Below are positions 34,349-46,525 of a stretch of DNA of 64,000 bases, one piece after another. Every line of letters begins with the position of its first letter. The first letter of the stretch is position 1. A model generated the notes under the pieces. The model did not search any database. It had not been told where the DNA came from and saw nothing but the letters and a program-made list of their open reading frames with translations. The stretch lies in contig CM034392.1 in assembly GCA_019925095.2 (NCBI GenBank), forward strand, positions 14,464,887 to 14,528,886, given 5' to 3'. Both the position numbers and the translations under genes were made by a program. This DNA is from Dendrolimus kikuchii (Eukaryota > Arthropoda > Insecta > Lepidoptera > Lasiocampidae).

Positions 34349-34447
34349 TGATCTAGCAGTCAGACAAAAATTCTGAACTTTTTATTTTCGGAGTCTGCGG
34401 TCCGAATGGCCTCCTGATTTTTTTTTTCTCTTATTTAAATCTTTCAA

Positions 34448-34592
34448 TTGTGTTAGTGGCCAGGTTCCAGTTTCCCTTTAAAAACCAGCAGCGCATTTGT
34501 AGGACCCTAGGAGTTGCAAGTGTCCATAGGCGATGGTAACCCCTTTCCATCAAGTGAGCCGTCTGTCTGCTAAACTTGTGCAATAAAAAAAA
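34448..34592 (+). mobile_element. SINE-like element S1, 5'-truncated copy 4
   Basis: It starts near 'ttgtgttagtggccaggtt' and ends 'cgtctgtctgctaaacttg' plus 'caataaaaaaaa'. Confidence 0.7.
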
Positions 34593-34650
34593 TCCATTGT
34601 GTACATACTCAACCGCTATACAGATGTATTATGTTATAGATAAATTTTTG

Positions 34651-34904
34651 GCATGACTAAACAGATATACAATGCAAAAGTGGATGGATGCAGAAGTCGT
34701 GGAAGGCCACGACACACCTTCCATGATCAAATTGATCGTGTACTAGCAGAAGGTGATGTCAGGAGCCTTAAGAACAGACGAGTGTGCATGACAAGAGTTA
34801 TGAATGTCAAAGAGGCAAGTGAGGTGTGTAAGAATAAGCCTAAATGGCACTCTGTTGTTCGTGCCTACCCCGCAAGGGAACTGGCGTGAAGTTATGTATG
34901 TATG
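34651..34904 (+). mobile_element. 5'-truncated RTE-type LINE fragment (254 bp)
   Basis: The plus strand keeps an open 78-aa frame (34653-34889) identical in almost every position to the C-terminus of the 25.7-kb element, with the stop followed by a tatgtatgtatg tail. Perfect 14-bp direct repeats, tagataaatttttg, flank it (34637-34650 and 34905-34918). The high identity implies recent insertion. Confidence 0.93.
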
Positions 34905-34974
34905 TAGATAAATTTTTGAATAATTTGGTGTAAAACCTATATTTAAAGTCAATAATCGAGAGATTTTTCTTTCT

Positions 34975-35100
34975 TATTTTATTGCTAGAAGCTGGCAAAC
35001 AGACAGGCGGCCCACCTGATGGAAAGTGTTCACCACCGCTTATGGACATTTATAATACCAGTGTTGTCGTCAACGCGTTGCTGGCCTCGATGAAATTTTA
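34975..35100 (-). mobile_element. SINE-like tail fragment, related family S3
   Basis: Opens with T-rich sequence and 'cagacaggcggcccacctga', then 'caacgcgttgctggcctcg'. It shares the 3' end of S1 but diverges afterwards, and matches 48133-48275 and 57650-57740. Confidence 0.6.
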
Positions 35101-35229
35101 TAACGCCCTTCTTAAATTAACCCAATACCGTAGTGCAGAGAGAAAACCGCGGCGGGAATTTGCCTCCCTCCAAGTCGTTATTGTACACGGAATAAACGCG
35201 AGAATGATACATAATACCGTCTGAAGTTT

Positions 35230-35990
35230 AGGAACATTATAGAGATACTTTTTTACTGGGTGATAGTCGGTCCTATTATTTTCCTTGATCACAAGATGGA
35301 AAAGCAGATTTTGCGTTGGTCATCGTTCAAACTAACGATATTTTACTTTTATCCTGAAGCCAATAAATTATAACTTTTTTTTAACTTTTAGCCTCAAGCA
35401 GAACGCCGTATGTAATGTGTATATAAAATTAGTATGGATTGCATGCTTAAAAAATTTTGATGAGAAAAACACTATTCGATTGAAAATAGCTTTTATTCAC
35501 AGCAGAAGTCTCAAAGCAATAAATATTCAAGGTTGTCACCCAACCTAACAGAAATAATGACTCATTCATTGCCAACAACAAGATAATGAACAAAGGTCGC
35601 TCAAAAATATATATGAAAATCTAAAAACAATGTTATTAGATTATGCGCAATGTTATTTAACTCTAGCTATGTTATCAAGACAATACACGTTGTTAATTGT
35701 TAATTTTGCTAAATTTAACTTGATCTTTTTATTCAGTTTAAAGAAAACAAGAAAACATAAAATATGTTCAAATAAACCAATTTTGCATATTCTCTTTTTG
35801 AATTATGGGCTATTCTAGAATAAAATCGGGCAGTTCCGTAGCATTCCACAAACAATTAAGTATTCCGTACAGCTAACAAACATCTACTGTTTTCATTATT
35901 TATCTACATAGACATAAATATTTGATCCAAAATATTCAAAGGATATTGTTTAAACTAGTTTTACTTGAAAATATTTTGTTATACCCCTAA
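35230..35990. other. AT-rich DNA without recognised genes
   Basis: No supported feature; the 62-aa plus frame at 35630 shows only hydrophobic AT-rich codons. Confidence 0.45.
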
Positions 35991-35999
35991 TTTTTAATT

Positions 36000-36185
36000 T
36001 TTTCGAGGTTTCACTTGGTGCACCGCTATGTCTGCCAGGATCTACGTGGGTAGCCATTTCCCGCGGCCCTGGCTGTAGACGACTGGAAGGAACACGGGTA
36101 TTCCGGCGCCAGACCAGCAAGTCTCCATGCGAACTCATCGTGATCCCCTCACGGTGAGATGGCCGTAAGTGCATTTCTCCTCGTC
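36000..36185 (-). mobile_element. 3' end of an R1-like LINE, minus strand
   Basis: On the minus strand 'cagggccgcgggaaatgg' precedes an A-rich end at about 36000-35990. Phrases are distantly like those at 18537-18833 ('gcccatttcccgtagccct'). Truncated, no coding sequence. Confidence 0.4.
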
Positions 36186-36730
36186 AAACGAAAAAAATTA
36201 CACTACTATGTAGCGTCATATATCCTTATCTATTTTTCTATTTAATTTTATCCATATCAACCTAATAATTTCACAGAAGAATAATTGTGACATACAAAGA
36301 CAGCCAGTCAGAACAATTGATGAAAACACACAAAGATGGTTATTATAAAGCAAGATGTCCTCAAGCATACATACATATACCTATACATACATAAACAATT
36401 TCAATTCATTAGAAATAAACGACAAAGACGTTATAGTACGTATCGAACTTGTGATGGTCAAGTCTACTGTTGGGGGTAACAGATGTGTGAATTGTCATTG
36501 TATTAGAATCTGAGAATGCGCAATTTATACGCTAGTGGAGGTCAAGTCGATTTTAAAGCATCGAAATTTTAACAATGAATTGGCCAGATGCGTATCAATC
36601 CATACACAGCAAAGAGTATTCTAGACGAAGCAAACGGTTTCCAGATTTTATCATTTTTATAGAGTCCTAAGAAAAACATTTCATCAAGATCCGTTAGGTG
36701 ATTTTAAGATAATGATGGGGTATTAAATAT

Positions 36731-37202
36731 TATTACGAGTTGCAGGACTCGAATTAAAATGCCGTTGGGATTATTATAGAGTTTATGAGAACTATACAAA
36801 CACGTACAACACAGGTACAATTATAGGTATAACTGAACACAACCGGTCCAAACGTAATACACAATTCAATAACACGCGTAAAGTCCACCACTAAATAGAT
36901 TACCGAATGTACACACGTCTTGCTTCGCTTGTGGTTATCGCTTGATTGCCTCATCTCTCAATTGGGGCATTGCTTTATACTGTACAAATGCAATATGTCT
37001 GCTCGGCCGCGTGGCTGAATTTCCTAGAATCACACCTGGCTAATGACTACCATAATAGATTACGATACACAATGGACTGTTTTTCTAATCACAAATTTTA
37101 AACATAAAGTAAACAAAAGAAGTCCAAATGCCGAAAAGGTAATAAAATGTCTACAAGTATGCAGGTGTGAATTTGTCTTTTGTCGGCGTTCAGATCGTAA
37201 CA
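36731..37202 (-). mobile_element. Solo LTR, family L1 copy 3
   Basis: A 472-bp element from TATTACGAGTTGC (first bases mutated from TGTTACGAG) to TCGTAACA, with ATAT on each side (36727-36730 and 37203-37206). It has the same orientation as the 11907 copy, including TATA on the minus strand near 36975. Its 66-aa minus frame is LTR sequence. Confidence 0.82.
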
Positions 37203-37273
37203 ATATTATTATATTATCACAATAATATTTTTTTTATTCGTTTAACTCTATGATAATATGTTAATTAAACCTT

Positions 37274-37348
37274 CTACTGAAAAGTGGTCGAAACGTCAAA
37301 ATGTAAACCAAATAAAATGCTGCGCTTAAAACTGTTAAAACTTAGTTT
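37274..37348. mobile_element. Single arm of the foldback family
   Basis: 'actgaaaagtggtcgaaacg' through 'gcgcttaaaactgttaaaac' matches the right arm of the 21420-21600 element with substitutions. The left arm is absent. Confidence 0.65.
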
Positions 37349-37416
37349 CAATTATGTGCACTAGTCGTGAAAACGTAAGAAAATAGGATACTATCTATAT
37401 CATTATAGACAAATTT

Positions 37417-37476
37417 AAATTCGTTTGTTTTTGATATCACGGTAGTTCTACCGCGATATCAAAAACAAACGAATTT
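37417..37476. repeat. 29-bp inverted repeat with 2-nt loop
   Basis: 37417-37445 ('aaattcgtttgtttttgat' and on) is inverted at 37448-37476 with a single mismatch and a TT loop. As a transcript this would form a very stable hairpin. Confidence 0.88.
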
Positions 37477-37479
37477 TGA

Positions 37480-39570
37480 ACTTGAAACCTATTCAGGTTT
37501 ACAGTGAAAAATCAGCGTTCTTGGCGCATCGAATTCCGACAAAGCAATAGCCTAAGTGAAAACCTCATTTGCTGAAATTGCTGCGTACATATTCTCAAAA
37601 CGTTTTTTATATTATTGTTTTAGTAATTTTTAAACAGTGTAAGTACGTCGCTAACTCTTCAAAGTGTTTATCTTTCTGTTCTCTCATTTCTCTGTATTCG
37701 ATTAAATTATATTTTTTATATTATCAAATCTTTTACTGTAACAAGAATTTACCCGATATATTGTTATTGTAAATACTTGTTTGCGTGCAAGTAAAAACAG
37801 TACCTAATTAAATTTCTACAATAGTAGTCGGTAAATACACAGCGAACCGAGGAACATTTACATTAATGCATAGACTAGGGCGTGATGTGGGGCAACGACC
37901 TTTGCAATCTACTTGTAATTAGATTACTGTATCTATAGAAGCACCATGGCTACTCGACGGGCCGGTCTAGATCTTGGTCTTGAATATGCTTTCTCACGCG
38001 ACGATCTGTTTAATGTACACCCGCTTTATATACGCCCATTACGGTTTTTTATTACAGAGAATAGTGTATGCAATGCTAGGTAGCCCACATGTTGCATAGT
38101 AATTTACGAGAGAGATAAAAGCCCCTTATTCAAACGACAGCTACGGGCCTGCAACTGACAATTCCACATTCTGAAGCAGACAATCAATTTCCTAAGCTAT
38201 TATATATATCTTGCATTCTGACATGGGAAGGTTAACTTGAAGATTTCATTTATGTTCATTGTATAATAACTGTGTAAATAGCATAAATTTTATTTGTTCG
38301 AACTTTAATTTGGTCTCTAAAATAATTGATAGATAATTTTAGTTATTGTAGGTAATTTGTAAAATAATTAGATTAGCTTTTACTGTTAATACAGTATTCT
38401 TGAAATACTTTACTCAAATTTATTTAAAAAAATACAACAAAACTTGCTTTCAGTGAAGGAAAATATAGAGAGAATACTGGTTTTTCAGGATTACTGGTAT
38501 GTAAAATCCGCCAATTTGCCTTAAACAAGCATGGAGGGTATAACGACTGTTCCCATAAATAGGGATACCTAAGCCCACCATTGGTGCGTTTATGTACTGA
38601 ATCTAAAATATGTTTAGCATAGGATTCGTTCTATTATATTTTAGGTAATTATTTTAACTTAAAACAATCCAGCCGGATACCACGAAAATTTATTATGCTG
38701 CTTAACCACGTACTAGCAAACAAGCACACTTTCACCCAAACAAGCATATGTAACAAAAGTAACTTCTTAAAATTACTTGATGATTCCGATTTGAACGTGT
38801 CCGCAGCATACTAAGTTTTCCTTGAAATTAATAAGACTCGTTTAATCGCTATCAGGAAATAAGTTTTTGCCAAAAATTGTTACACGTTATAATTGTGTTA
38901 GAAAAAAAATAACAACAAATTATGCTACTTCCTCGACATTTTTTTTATTTTAATACCTTTGGTCTTTGACTGGAATATATGAAGGAGGAATTAAAATCAA
39001 GGATCAGATGCATACAAGCATTGTCCCACGGATCTCGCATCGTAGAAGGAGGTAGCTAAACGAAGGAGAAAGGAGGCAGCAACACGAAGACACCGAATAG
39101 GGTGCAGCCACGACGCTCTGCAAACCATCCTCCATCAAAGATTTAGAGAAGTGAGGAATTGGAGGTGTGAGGTTGTACCCTCTCAGCTAAATCATTTAGA
39201 TGAAGGCCCTATCACTAAGAGCAGTCCTGAGCCATAGCGTTGAGGCAAATACTGTCTGTAATGCAATACCGATGGCGCATCAGTAAGATTCTATTTTTAG
39301 GGAATAGGCTGGGTAGTTTAATAGCCCTGGAATTCCACATACCTACCAAATTCTCTCCTGATCCGAAGTGGGATAATAAAATTACATAACATTATACCAG
39401 CTTAAAAACATGAACACTTGGGACTTCTACGTGACAGAGATAATGGTGTTGAGGTGGATATGCAATGTAAAGTGACGACCACGTGACAATGACATGGCGA
39501 ATAAACTCCAAGAGGCTGACATAATTTGGACATATGCGCAGATTTAAGATTACGTCTCTAAAAGATATCT
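37480..39570. other. AT-rich DNA without recognised genes
   Basis: At 39430-39530 a weak resemblance to an RTE-like C-terminus ('VLRWIC') occurs but is too degraded to call. Nothing else is supported. Confidence 0.4.
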
Positions 39571-39577
39571 TACATAT

Positions 39578-40259
39578 TGTTACGTGCGAGCGGGGGTACG
39601 CACTTGGGATTGGAAGGAAACACCAGTTCTTTTAAGTAACGCCTTTATTGACTTATACAGCCGCACGTAATACCTCTACGCAGGGTTGCCCCTATACGCA
39701 CGACTAACGATGCACTGTCCCGACGATAAGGTGTCTCACTCACAATACCGTCGCCGATACTGCGTAGACCACCTCCTGCTACTGCAGTGCTCACCTCCGA
39801 TATTGACTCGTGTGTAGCTCGCTTCTGGTTCGTCTCTCGAACTACGCTACACTCCTCACTCACTTAACTATCCACTAGACTTGTCACTAAATTCACCACG
39901 TAACTCGTCACTGTCTTCTATTAAACTTCTCTTCCAACTCTTCCGTATCGCACTTGTCGCTTCGCTGTCTTGAACTCAACTCAACTCTAAACTGCCTGGT
40001 AGGCGCGCCTTACGCTACTTATATACCCGGAAGAAATTTTTGGAACCCATAATTTCGTTATTCTTTTATTTACTATCTGTCCCTTTCTAAACATCTATCT
40101 ATTTCTGTCTTTTCCTTCCCGAACTTTCTATTCTAGAACTTTCGTTCATCGTCTATCCCTACCTAAAATATATCCGTCCTTGTCTTTTCCTTCCAGAATT
40201 TTCTAGCTTTTTCTAAAAGTTCTTAAACTAACTAGATAGCTCCACCATCATTCGCCACA
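39578..40259 (-). mobile_element. Solo LTR, family L2 (682 bp)
   Basis: It runs from TGTTACGTGCGAGCGG to TTCGCCACA with ATAT on both sides (39574-39577 and 40260-40263). TG...CA ends and a 4-bp duplication fit a gypsy-type LTR. On the minus strand TATATAAG (40025-40018) precedes AATAAA (39649-39644) by about 375 nt, giving a promoter and polyadenylation signal in correct order. No adjacent coding region is present. Confidence 0.8.
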
Positions 40260-40269
40260 ATATGATAAA

Positions 40270-42000
40270 ACAAACTTATGACGCGTATAATTATTATATA
40301 TGTGAGCCAGGCAAGTATTATCCAATTTGAATATTTTAGTTTATACTTTAACATAAATCCTACTTTTTAAAGATAATGGAGTACTGTTTCTACTAGAATT
40401 ATTCTCTAAAGATATGTACGATATAAATTACTTTTATCCTTTTCAAGTTCATTTATGATGAGATCATAGATACATAGATCATCATTATTACAAAGTAATT
40501 ATTGTGATCTGTATAACTACATGAAGTGCGTTAGAAAAATGAAGTCATAATGGTTATTATAATGATCAGATGTTATTAAAGATACTAATTGGATATGTAG
40601 CCTTGTTAAAGAATTATAAAACATGTTATAAATACGAGTAATCCTCATGTTTCGAAACATGACCAACAATCTAGCATAACAGTGAAAGGTAAATAAACAT
40701 TTGGTAGTAATATATCATATACATTTAAAAGTAATCTTGTATGTTTGTTTGTTCTTTCTTCGTGAGCTTGGAAGCACATACATTTTCTTGTAATTTGGTA
40801 TGTACTTTACTAGCGGTAATGAAAATGGTATACTTTTTGAATAGGAAAACTGGATAGTGTTACGCAGTAAAGGAATTCAAAGTTTGCACAAGCAAAACCA
40901 CGTGGTAAGCTGATATATGACATTTTTATTGTACTTAGAAAAGGTATGAAATTCAGTATATGGACCAGAAGAACAGCTAAGAATTAGCCTTAAATAAACT
41001 TCAAGGCTCGTACTCGTACTCTTATACCCTTAACTAGCGGGCTCTTGATACTTGAGACCTAAAGTCCAACACTGTACGGAGCTCTACCTCCTCCTCTTGG
41101 AGGTAATAGGAGGTAGAGTCATCACCAACTCAACTCTAAATTAGTAGGTATGTTGTGACCTCAATCGCCGAGTCATAGTAATATCCCGAGTCCACTTGAG
41201 CTGTCCATCAGAAAATAGAATTAGCATTCTCTTATGAGGAAAAGTTAAAATTGATTTAAATTAAAACAATTTACAAAACATTACAAGGCGAAAAAATATT
41301 CTCATATTCTCAGACTTAAACAACAAATGACAATTAAAAAGGCTTTAAAAGGTTAATTGCGTTTATATAGACGATGCTTACGTAAGTCTCAGACTTAACA
41401 ACCTCGACTGCTAATTAATAGTTTATTGGACAAATATATTTTAGACGTGCTTAAACGAAAAAGCTATGAATGATTTCCGAGGAGAGATGGGATTAGCTCC
41501 ATATTAGCCTAACACTTAAATAAACATGACATCATTCTCCTGCGCTTCGTTTCTCCCAACAAGATTAAATAAGAAACTGCCTTATGCTCTCCAAGGTCTC
41601 TGAAAGTTAATCACATACGTGTATTTGAGAGCCCATTAAAAATATAACTTTAGGATTTTCAATCCCGAGTCAAAGTAAAATACTACGTATTGCTATGATA
41701 AATAAAATCTTTTTCATTTAAAGTTTGGGTGGGTTTATTTCTTGTGTACCTTCGAGATAAATACTTGACGATGCTGCACGCAATTCGGTTTGTAAGTATA
41801 AATGTAGCATATGACAGTAAAAAGTTGAAATTGGCCATGTATCGGACTATATATGTATATTGAAGAGGTCCGTATAAATGACGAACTTCTACTGTTTGTT
41901 TGCCAACGAAACCCTAGCAAAGCTTTACTCGAATATACCGCATACCTCAAAAACTACCGAACAGACTTTTTTGAAACCAATTTTAATTAGAAATATTTTC
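40270..42000. other. AT-rich DNA without recognised genes
   Basis: No domain, RNA gene or repeat structure recognised. Confidence 0.45.
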
Positions 42001-42004
42001 TAAG

Positions 42005-42580
42005 TCCGACCGATTTCAAAAAGAAGATGGTTCTCAATTCATATGAATGTTTTTTTGTATGTTAATTACTCGATTTCCCCGTCAATTGTGGACCGATTTT
42101 CAATTTTTTTCTTTTAATTGAAAGTTTACACCCCGAATTGGTCCCATTATCACCATGTCAGGATCTGATGAGTGGATTCCCAGCAATTAGAGAAACTCAC
42201 GAAAATTGTTAGCCAACTTCTTCGTAATACGATATCTCCGTCAATTGTAAAGCAATTTTCAAATTGTTTCCTTTACTCCCATATGCCCCCCAGATAGTCT
42301 CATGGTCACCAAGTCAGAATCTGATGAGTGGATCGGATGCCAGGCCTATCGAGCGTAACGCTTATTAAAGACAGCCATGAGTCTGAATTCTTGGAAATAA
42401 TCTTGTATACGCGTGAAGCTATTACATTTTCTACAGGTACTTAATTTTCTATATGTTTGTTACGCGATTTCTTCGTGAAATGTATCGATTTTGAATTTTT
42501 CTTTACTCGTAAGTAAGTACATTCCCGAAGCGGTTCCATAGTCACCAAGTTGGCCCTGATGAATGGATCCCCGAAAAATC
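42005..42580 (-). repeat. Dimeric 160-bp repeat family, inverted multi-unit copy
   Basis: The landmark appears reversed as 'gatctgatgagtggattcc' near 42165, 'gaatctgatgagtggatcg' near 42320 and 'cctgatgaatggatcccc' near 42558, so at least three diverged units are present. 'ccgtcaattgt' recurs between them. Confidence 0.65.
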
Positions 42581-43225
42581 GAGAGTTATCTTTATTAATA
42601 ACGCCGAGAGCCTACATTTTTCCAAAAAAAAGCATATGTACGCATGCTAGTATTACTCATTGTATACAGCCACTTAATTTTTTCGTAGGCATGTTACGCG
42701 ATTTTTCCTCCGAAAACGAAACGCGAGTTATAAGATTTTTATTTTTTTCAAAAACTCTCCAAGAAATCCTAAAAATCATTTATCATCTGACTACAACACT
42801 ATAAAAAATTAAGCAATAAAATTTACTGACAGTAAATATTCGCTATAACTTTTCCTTGTTAATTTTGCGACTACGATATTGAACCAATGTTCATCTTAGA
42901 TTTTTTTATTTGTATAAAAGCATTACGTACGAAGCAAACCAGTAATCTCTATTAATATTATAAATGCGAAAGTAACTCTGTCTGTCTGTTCCGTTTTCAC
43001 GGAAAAAATAGGATATAGGATACTTTTTATCCCGAAAAATGGGATAGTTTCCGGGATAAAAATATATTTGTCTGTTTCTTTGTTATGCTTTTACGGAAAA
43101 ACTACTGGACCGATTTGGCTGAAAATCGGTATATATGTAATTTTCATACCGAGGGTGGACAAGGGATATTTTTCATCCCGGATAATAGGATAGATTTATG
43201 TAAAGGTTATCCCAAAAGTGGGATA

Positions 43226-44092
43226 GGTTTTGGTTGGTTTTGTGATTTGCCATTTTCGTCATTTTGGTTATTTTGTCCGTTTTGCTGTTTTTGTCCTTTT
43301 TGCTCCTTTTGTCCTTTTTGTTCATTTTGCTCTTTTGCTGTTTTTTCTCTTTTGCTCTTTTTGCTCCTTTTGTCCTTTTTGTTCATTTTTCTCTTTTTGC
43401 TCTTTTGCTCTTTTCCTCTTTTGCTCTTTTTTGTCCTTTTTGTCCATTTTGCTCTTTTTGCTCTTTTGCTCTTTTGCTCTTTTTGCTCTTTTTGTCTATT
43501 TTGATATTGTTGTCCTTTTTTTATTGCAGGAGATCAGCAGACAGGCAGACGGCCCACTTTATGGAAAGCGGTTACCATCGCCTATGGACATTTGCAACAG
43601 CAAAGTTGCTACAAACTGGAACCTGGTCACTAATACCGGAACGCAACTCAAGGTTGTTATGGCGACATACTTTAGACCAGGGGTGGTAGCCATCCAGTCG
43701 GGCAAATGCCCTACCACCTGGCTGTGGGTTGTTAAGTCGCCTCTTACGACAGACAACCCGGCCGCAGGAAATTGTATTCTTTCTCCGTTCCTGCACAGAT
43801 AAAATCCTTTTTGACAATTTCGCTCTTTTTGCCCTTTTTGTCCATTGTGATCTTTTTTCTCCTTTGCTCCTTTCGCTCTTTTTGTCCTTTTTGACCATTT
43901 GACTGTATTGCTTTTTGCTCTTTTTGTCCTTTTTGATCTTTTTGTCCATTTTGCTCTTTAGCTCTTTTTGCTTTTTTTAAACTTTTTGTCCTTTTTGTCC
44001 ATTTTGCTCTTTGTGCTGTTTTACTCTTTTTGTCCTGTTTCGATTTATTGTCCTTTTTGCTATTTTTGTCCTTTTTGTCATTTTTGTAGTTT
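43226..44092. repeat. 9-bp minisatellite (TGTCCTTTT / TGCTCTTTT type), interrupted
   Basis: Tandem 9-mers such as ctttttgtc, ctttttgct and attttgctc run from about 43226 to 43518 and again from 43804 to about 44092, split by an S1 insertion. The array ends 'tttttgtcatttttgtagtt', as the first block of copy A ends 'gttttgtcatttatgtagtt'. Open frames of 139-190 residues rich in Phe, Cys, Leu and Ser cover it on the plus strand; these are artefacts of the 9-bp period. Confidence 0.85.
43519..43803 (-). mobile_element. SINE-like element S1, copy 5, nested in the minisatellite
   Basis: Near full length on the minus strand: T-rich tail complement at 43519, 'cagacaggcagacggccca', then through to 'ttcctgcacagataa' at 43803. 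'tccttttt' on both sides (43513-43520, 43805-43812) may be the target duplication, but the array makes this uncertain. The minus strand keeps the family's open frame (within 43572-43949). Confidence 0.8.
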
Positions 44093-44468
44093 TCATTGAC
44101 AGATAGATAGATAAATAAAACTAGGACGGTTTGAAATAGAGGATGAAAGTTTGGATGAGATCAATCATTGCTCAAGTTCATAGATATAAAAATTCATCGT
44201 CAATAAAAATGCGATAATAACTCGATATGTCTTTCTGTTAAGTTTTTGGAAGACAATGGGAATACTGGATCGTTTTTATTATAATTTTGTTTAAATGTAG
44301 TTTTAATGCCGAAAATGGTCATATATACTCATGCCAGGAGATCGGATAGCTTGCGATATAAAATTAAGTGAATTTTTCGGGTGCAAATGGCACTAACATA
44401 AAAATGTTGTAGAATGTAACCTGTATTAACGCCTGCTCTTTAAACAAGAAGCAGGAACTAGAGGTTAT

Positions 44469-44485
44469 CCGCGGCGCAGCCGCGG
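44469..44485. repeat. GC-rich hairpin CCGCGGC-GCA-GCCGCGG
   Basis: Perfect 7-bp stem with a 3-nt loop in an AT-rich setting, about 10 bp before the likely end of H1 copy B. This is the position of the Helitron 3' hairpin. Confidence 0.7.
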
Positions 44486-44492
44486 GGTTAAA

Positions 44493-44495
<3 letters not shown>

Positions 44496-44551
<56 letters not shown>
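44496..44551. repeat. (AT)n microsatellite, about 56 bp
   Basis: Pure AT dinucleotide run directly after H1 copy B. Confidence 0.95.
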
Positions 44552-44552
<1 letters not shown>

Positions 44553-44554
44553 CC

Positions 44555-46525
44555 AAGCATCCTACTTTGAAATCAGTTATGAATCTTGAAATGCAATCAT
44601 TTATTGAAGATTAAGTTTTTCAATTACACTTTTTATCTAAACACGTAATCTTTCGTGCCTAATGGCAGTATGGATACGACGATAAATAGTTCTCATATTG
44701 GATAAGCTAACCAATGACACGACTTCACGACTAGTAGGTATTGCTCAAGCTGACGCTGATGATATCACCAAGACAAACGATGACGGAACTGCAAGGTAAT
44801 ACTGAGAAATAAATAAGAAATGGCTTCGACCAGCGCACGTTCAAAGCGCACATACATAACATAAGTAGGCAAGGACCTCGACCGTTTTTTCTTGCGCCCG
44901 CGTCGTCCGACGTTCGTCCAAATAAATGAAGTATAAGTTTTGAACGGTGAGCAATTATGAATAATATTAAACATGTACTAAATATAAAAAATTGTCTGGA
45001 GATCCTTATAACAGCTATTGAAGGATGTCAATTTTAAAAAAGAAATTGATACCACTCTTCTTTCTTTTGTCCTCCCTTGTCTGTCTTCAAATCTTATTTT
45101 ACATTAAGTTTAATAAACCTTAATATCCTTTAAACTGCTCAATAAAATACAGCAAATAGTAGGCCGCCACCGATCCTTAATTACCACTGAAGAATGGAAC
45201 TCTTTACCGTAGGCTGTTTTTCCTGAAACATACAATTTAGGTCTCTTCTATTCTCGTGTACTACTTGTTGTATCTTCTAGGTGAGCGTGCTCCATCTTAG
45301 GCTCATTTCCACCTGACATTAGTTGTAATGTCGGTCAAACGCGAACCTGTACAATTTGTAAAAAAATATCTACTGAAATAACACAGCATACATACCTCTT
45401 CTGTCAATGGAAAATCGGAAAGTATCGATAACAAATGGAATTAACACTATACAAAATCTCTCACAATACAAAACATGTCATATACATCTTCTGAGCATTA
45501 GTATCCCTTATGTTAAAGTAACTTAAAGAACTAAATCACACCCACCATATAAAGCAGAAAAATTATAGTCACTGACGTAAAATATTATTTAAATTAATCT
45601 GAGACCATAATATATTTTTTACTGAACACGATAAAAGGAACTTCATTAAGTAGCTGGTATATAATATACTGTGCATCTTTATCACGTAATTCATAAAATC
45701 GTTATGAGAATTGATTTGCATTTACAATAGGAGGTGGTTGTTATTTAACTTAGCCCGTGAACAAATAATGACTAAATAATAAAATCTTAAGTGTAAGCTT
45801 CGTTTTATTATCCCATCTCAGGACTCGAGTTATTTGTAAATGTCAAGATCTAATTTATAGAAACTTGCCGATCTGTTTCGGAAAAGATAGCCATAACTCA
45901 GATAACATTGATTTATTAATCATGATTGTGTGGACTAGTTTTTACATCCTTTCAAATCTTTAATTGAAAACATATATCTATTAATATACTTAGAAATCTC
46001 TGTGAAAGTTTTGATGTTTGTATATATATATAAATGTATAAAAAAATAGGGATAATCTACCAGGATACATCATCAACATCATGTCTTAAACTGTCTTACT
46101 CTACTGATAGTATTGTAAAGGATCTAATGTTGTCTGCGCACCCATCTCACCTCCAGTAAGTACCGAACGTGGCTGGCGACGTTATGAGCTGGTTCCCCCA
46201 GCTGATGACAAAACTGGTGGACCGCCAGCTGCCAATGCTCGTGGAATTTGCCAGGCTTTTTACCCGCAATGGACATAACGCCGAGGTGTTTAAGTGCTAT
46301 TCGTGATTAAGATAGGCATAATGGAAACATTAATACCATCCTCCACGTCAGAGCAGTCCGAAGGTAAACTGAAATCTTTCAGCTCGCCAAAAAACTTAGA
46401 GAACATTACCAAAAAGGTTACCATTAAGGCAAAACTCGAATTAAATCAGTCGGGATATTTAATAGTTATAATAAAAAAAATATTTATTCTTTGATCGCGG
46501 CTTCAGAATAACATAAAAAAATAAT
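44555..46525. other. DNA without recognised genes
   Basis: AT-rich with a short GC-richer part at 46150-46290. Frames are short and unrecognised. Confidence 0.45.

Larger units (their letters stand above)
42946..44495 (+). mobile_element. Helitron-like element H1 copy B, with 9-bp minisatellite and nested SINE
   Basis: It starts TCTCTATTAATATTATAAAT after an A and follows copy A (32315) through 'ggtttatgtaaaggt'-equivalent sequence at about 43205, where a T/C-rich 9-bp array begins. Near the right end a perfect hairpin (44469-44485) sits just before an AT microsatellite, as the sub-terminal hairpin of Helitrons would. CTAG itself is not intact, so the right border is inferred. Confidence 0.5.

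Noticed and set aside
39430..39535. Degraded match to an RTE-like C-terminus ('VLRWIC')
   Set aside because: Too few residues agree and stops interrupt; chance cannot be excluded.
43085..43802. Long Phe/Leu/Cys/Ser-rich frames that look like membrane proteins
   Set aside because: They are read through a 9-bp minisatellite and a SINE-like insertion; three overlapping frames are all open for the same reason.
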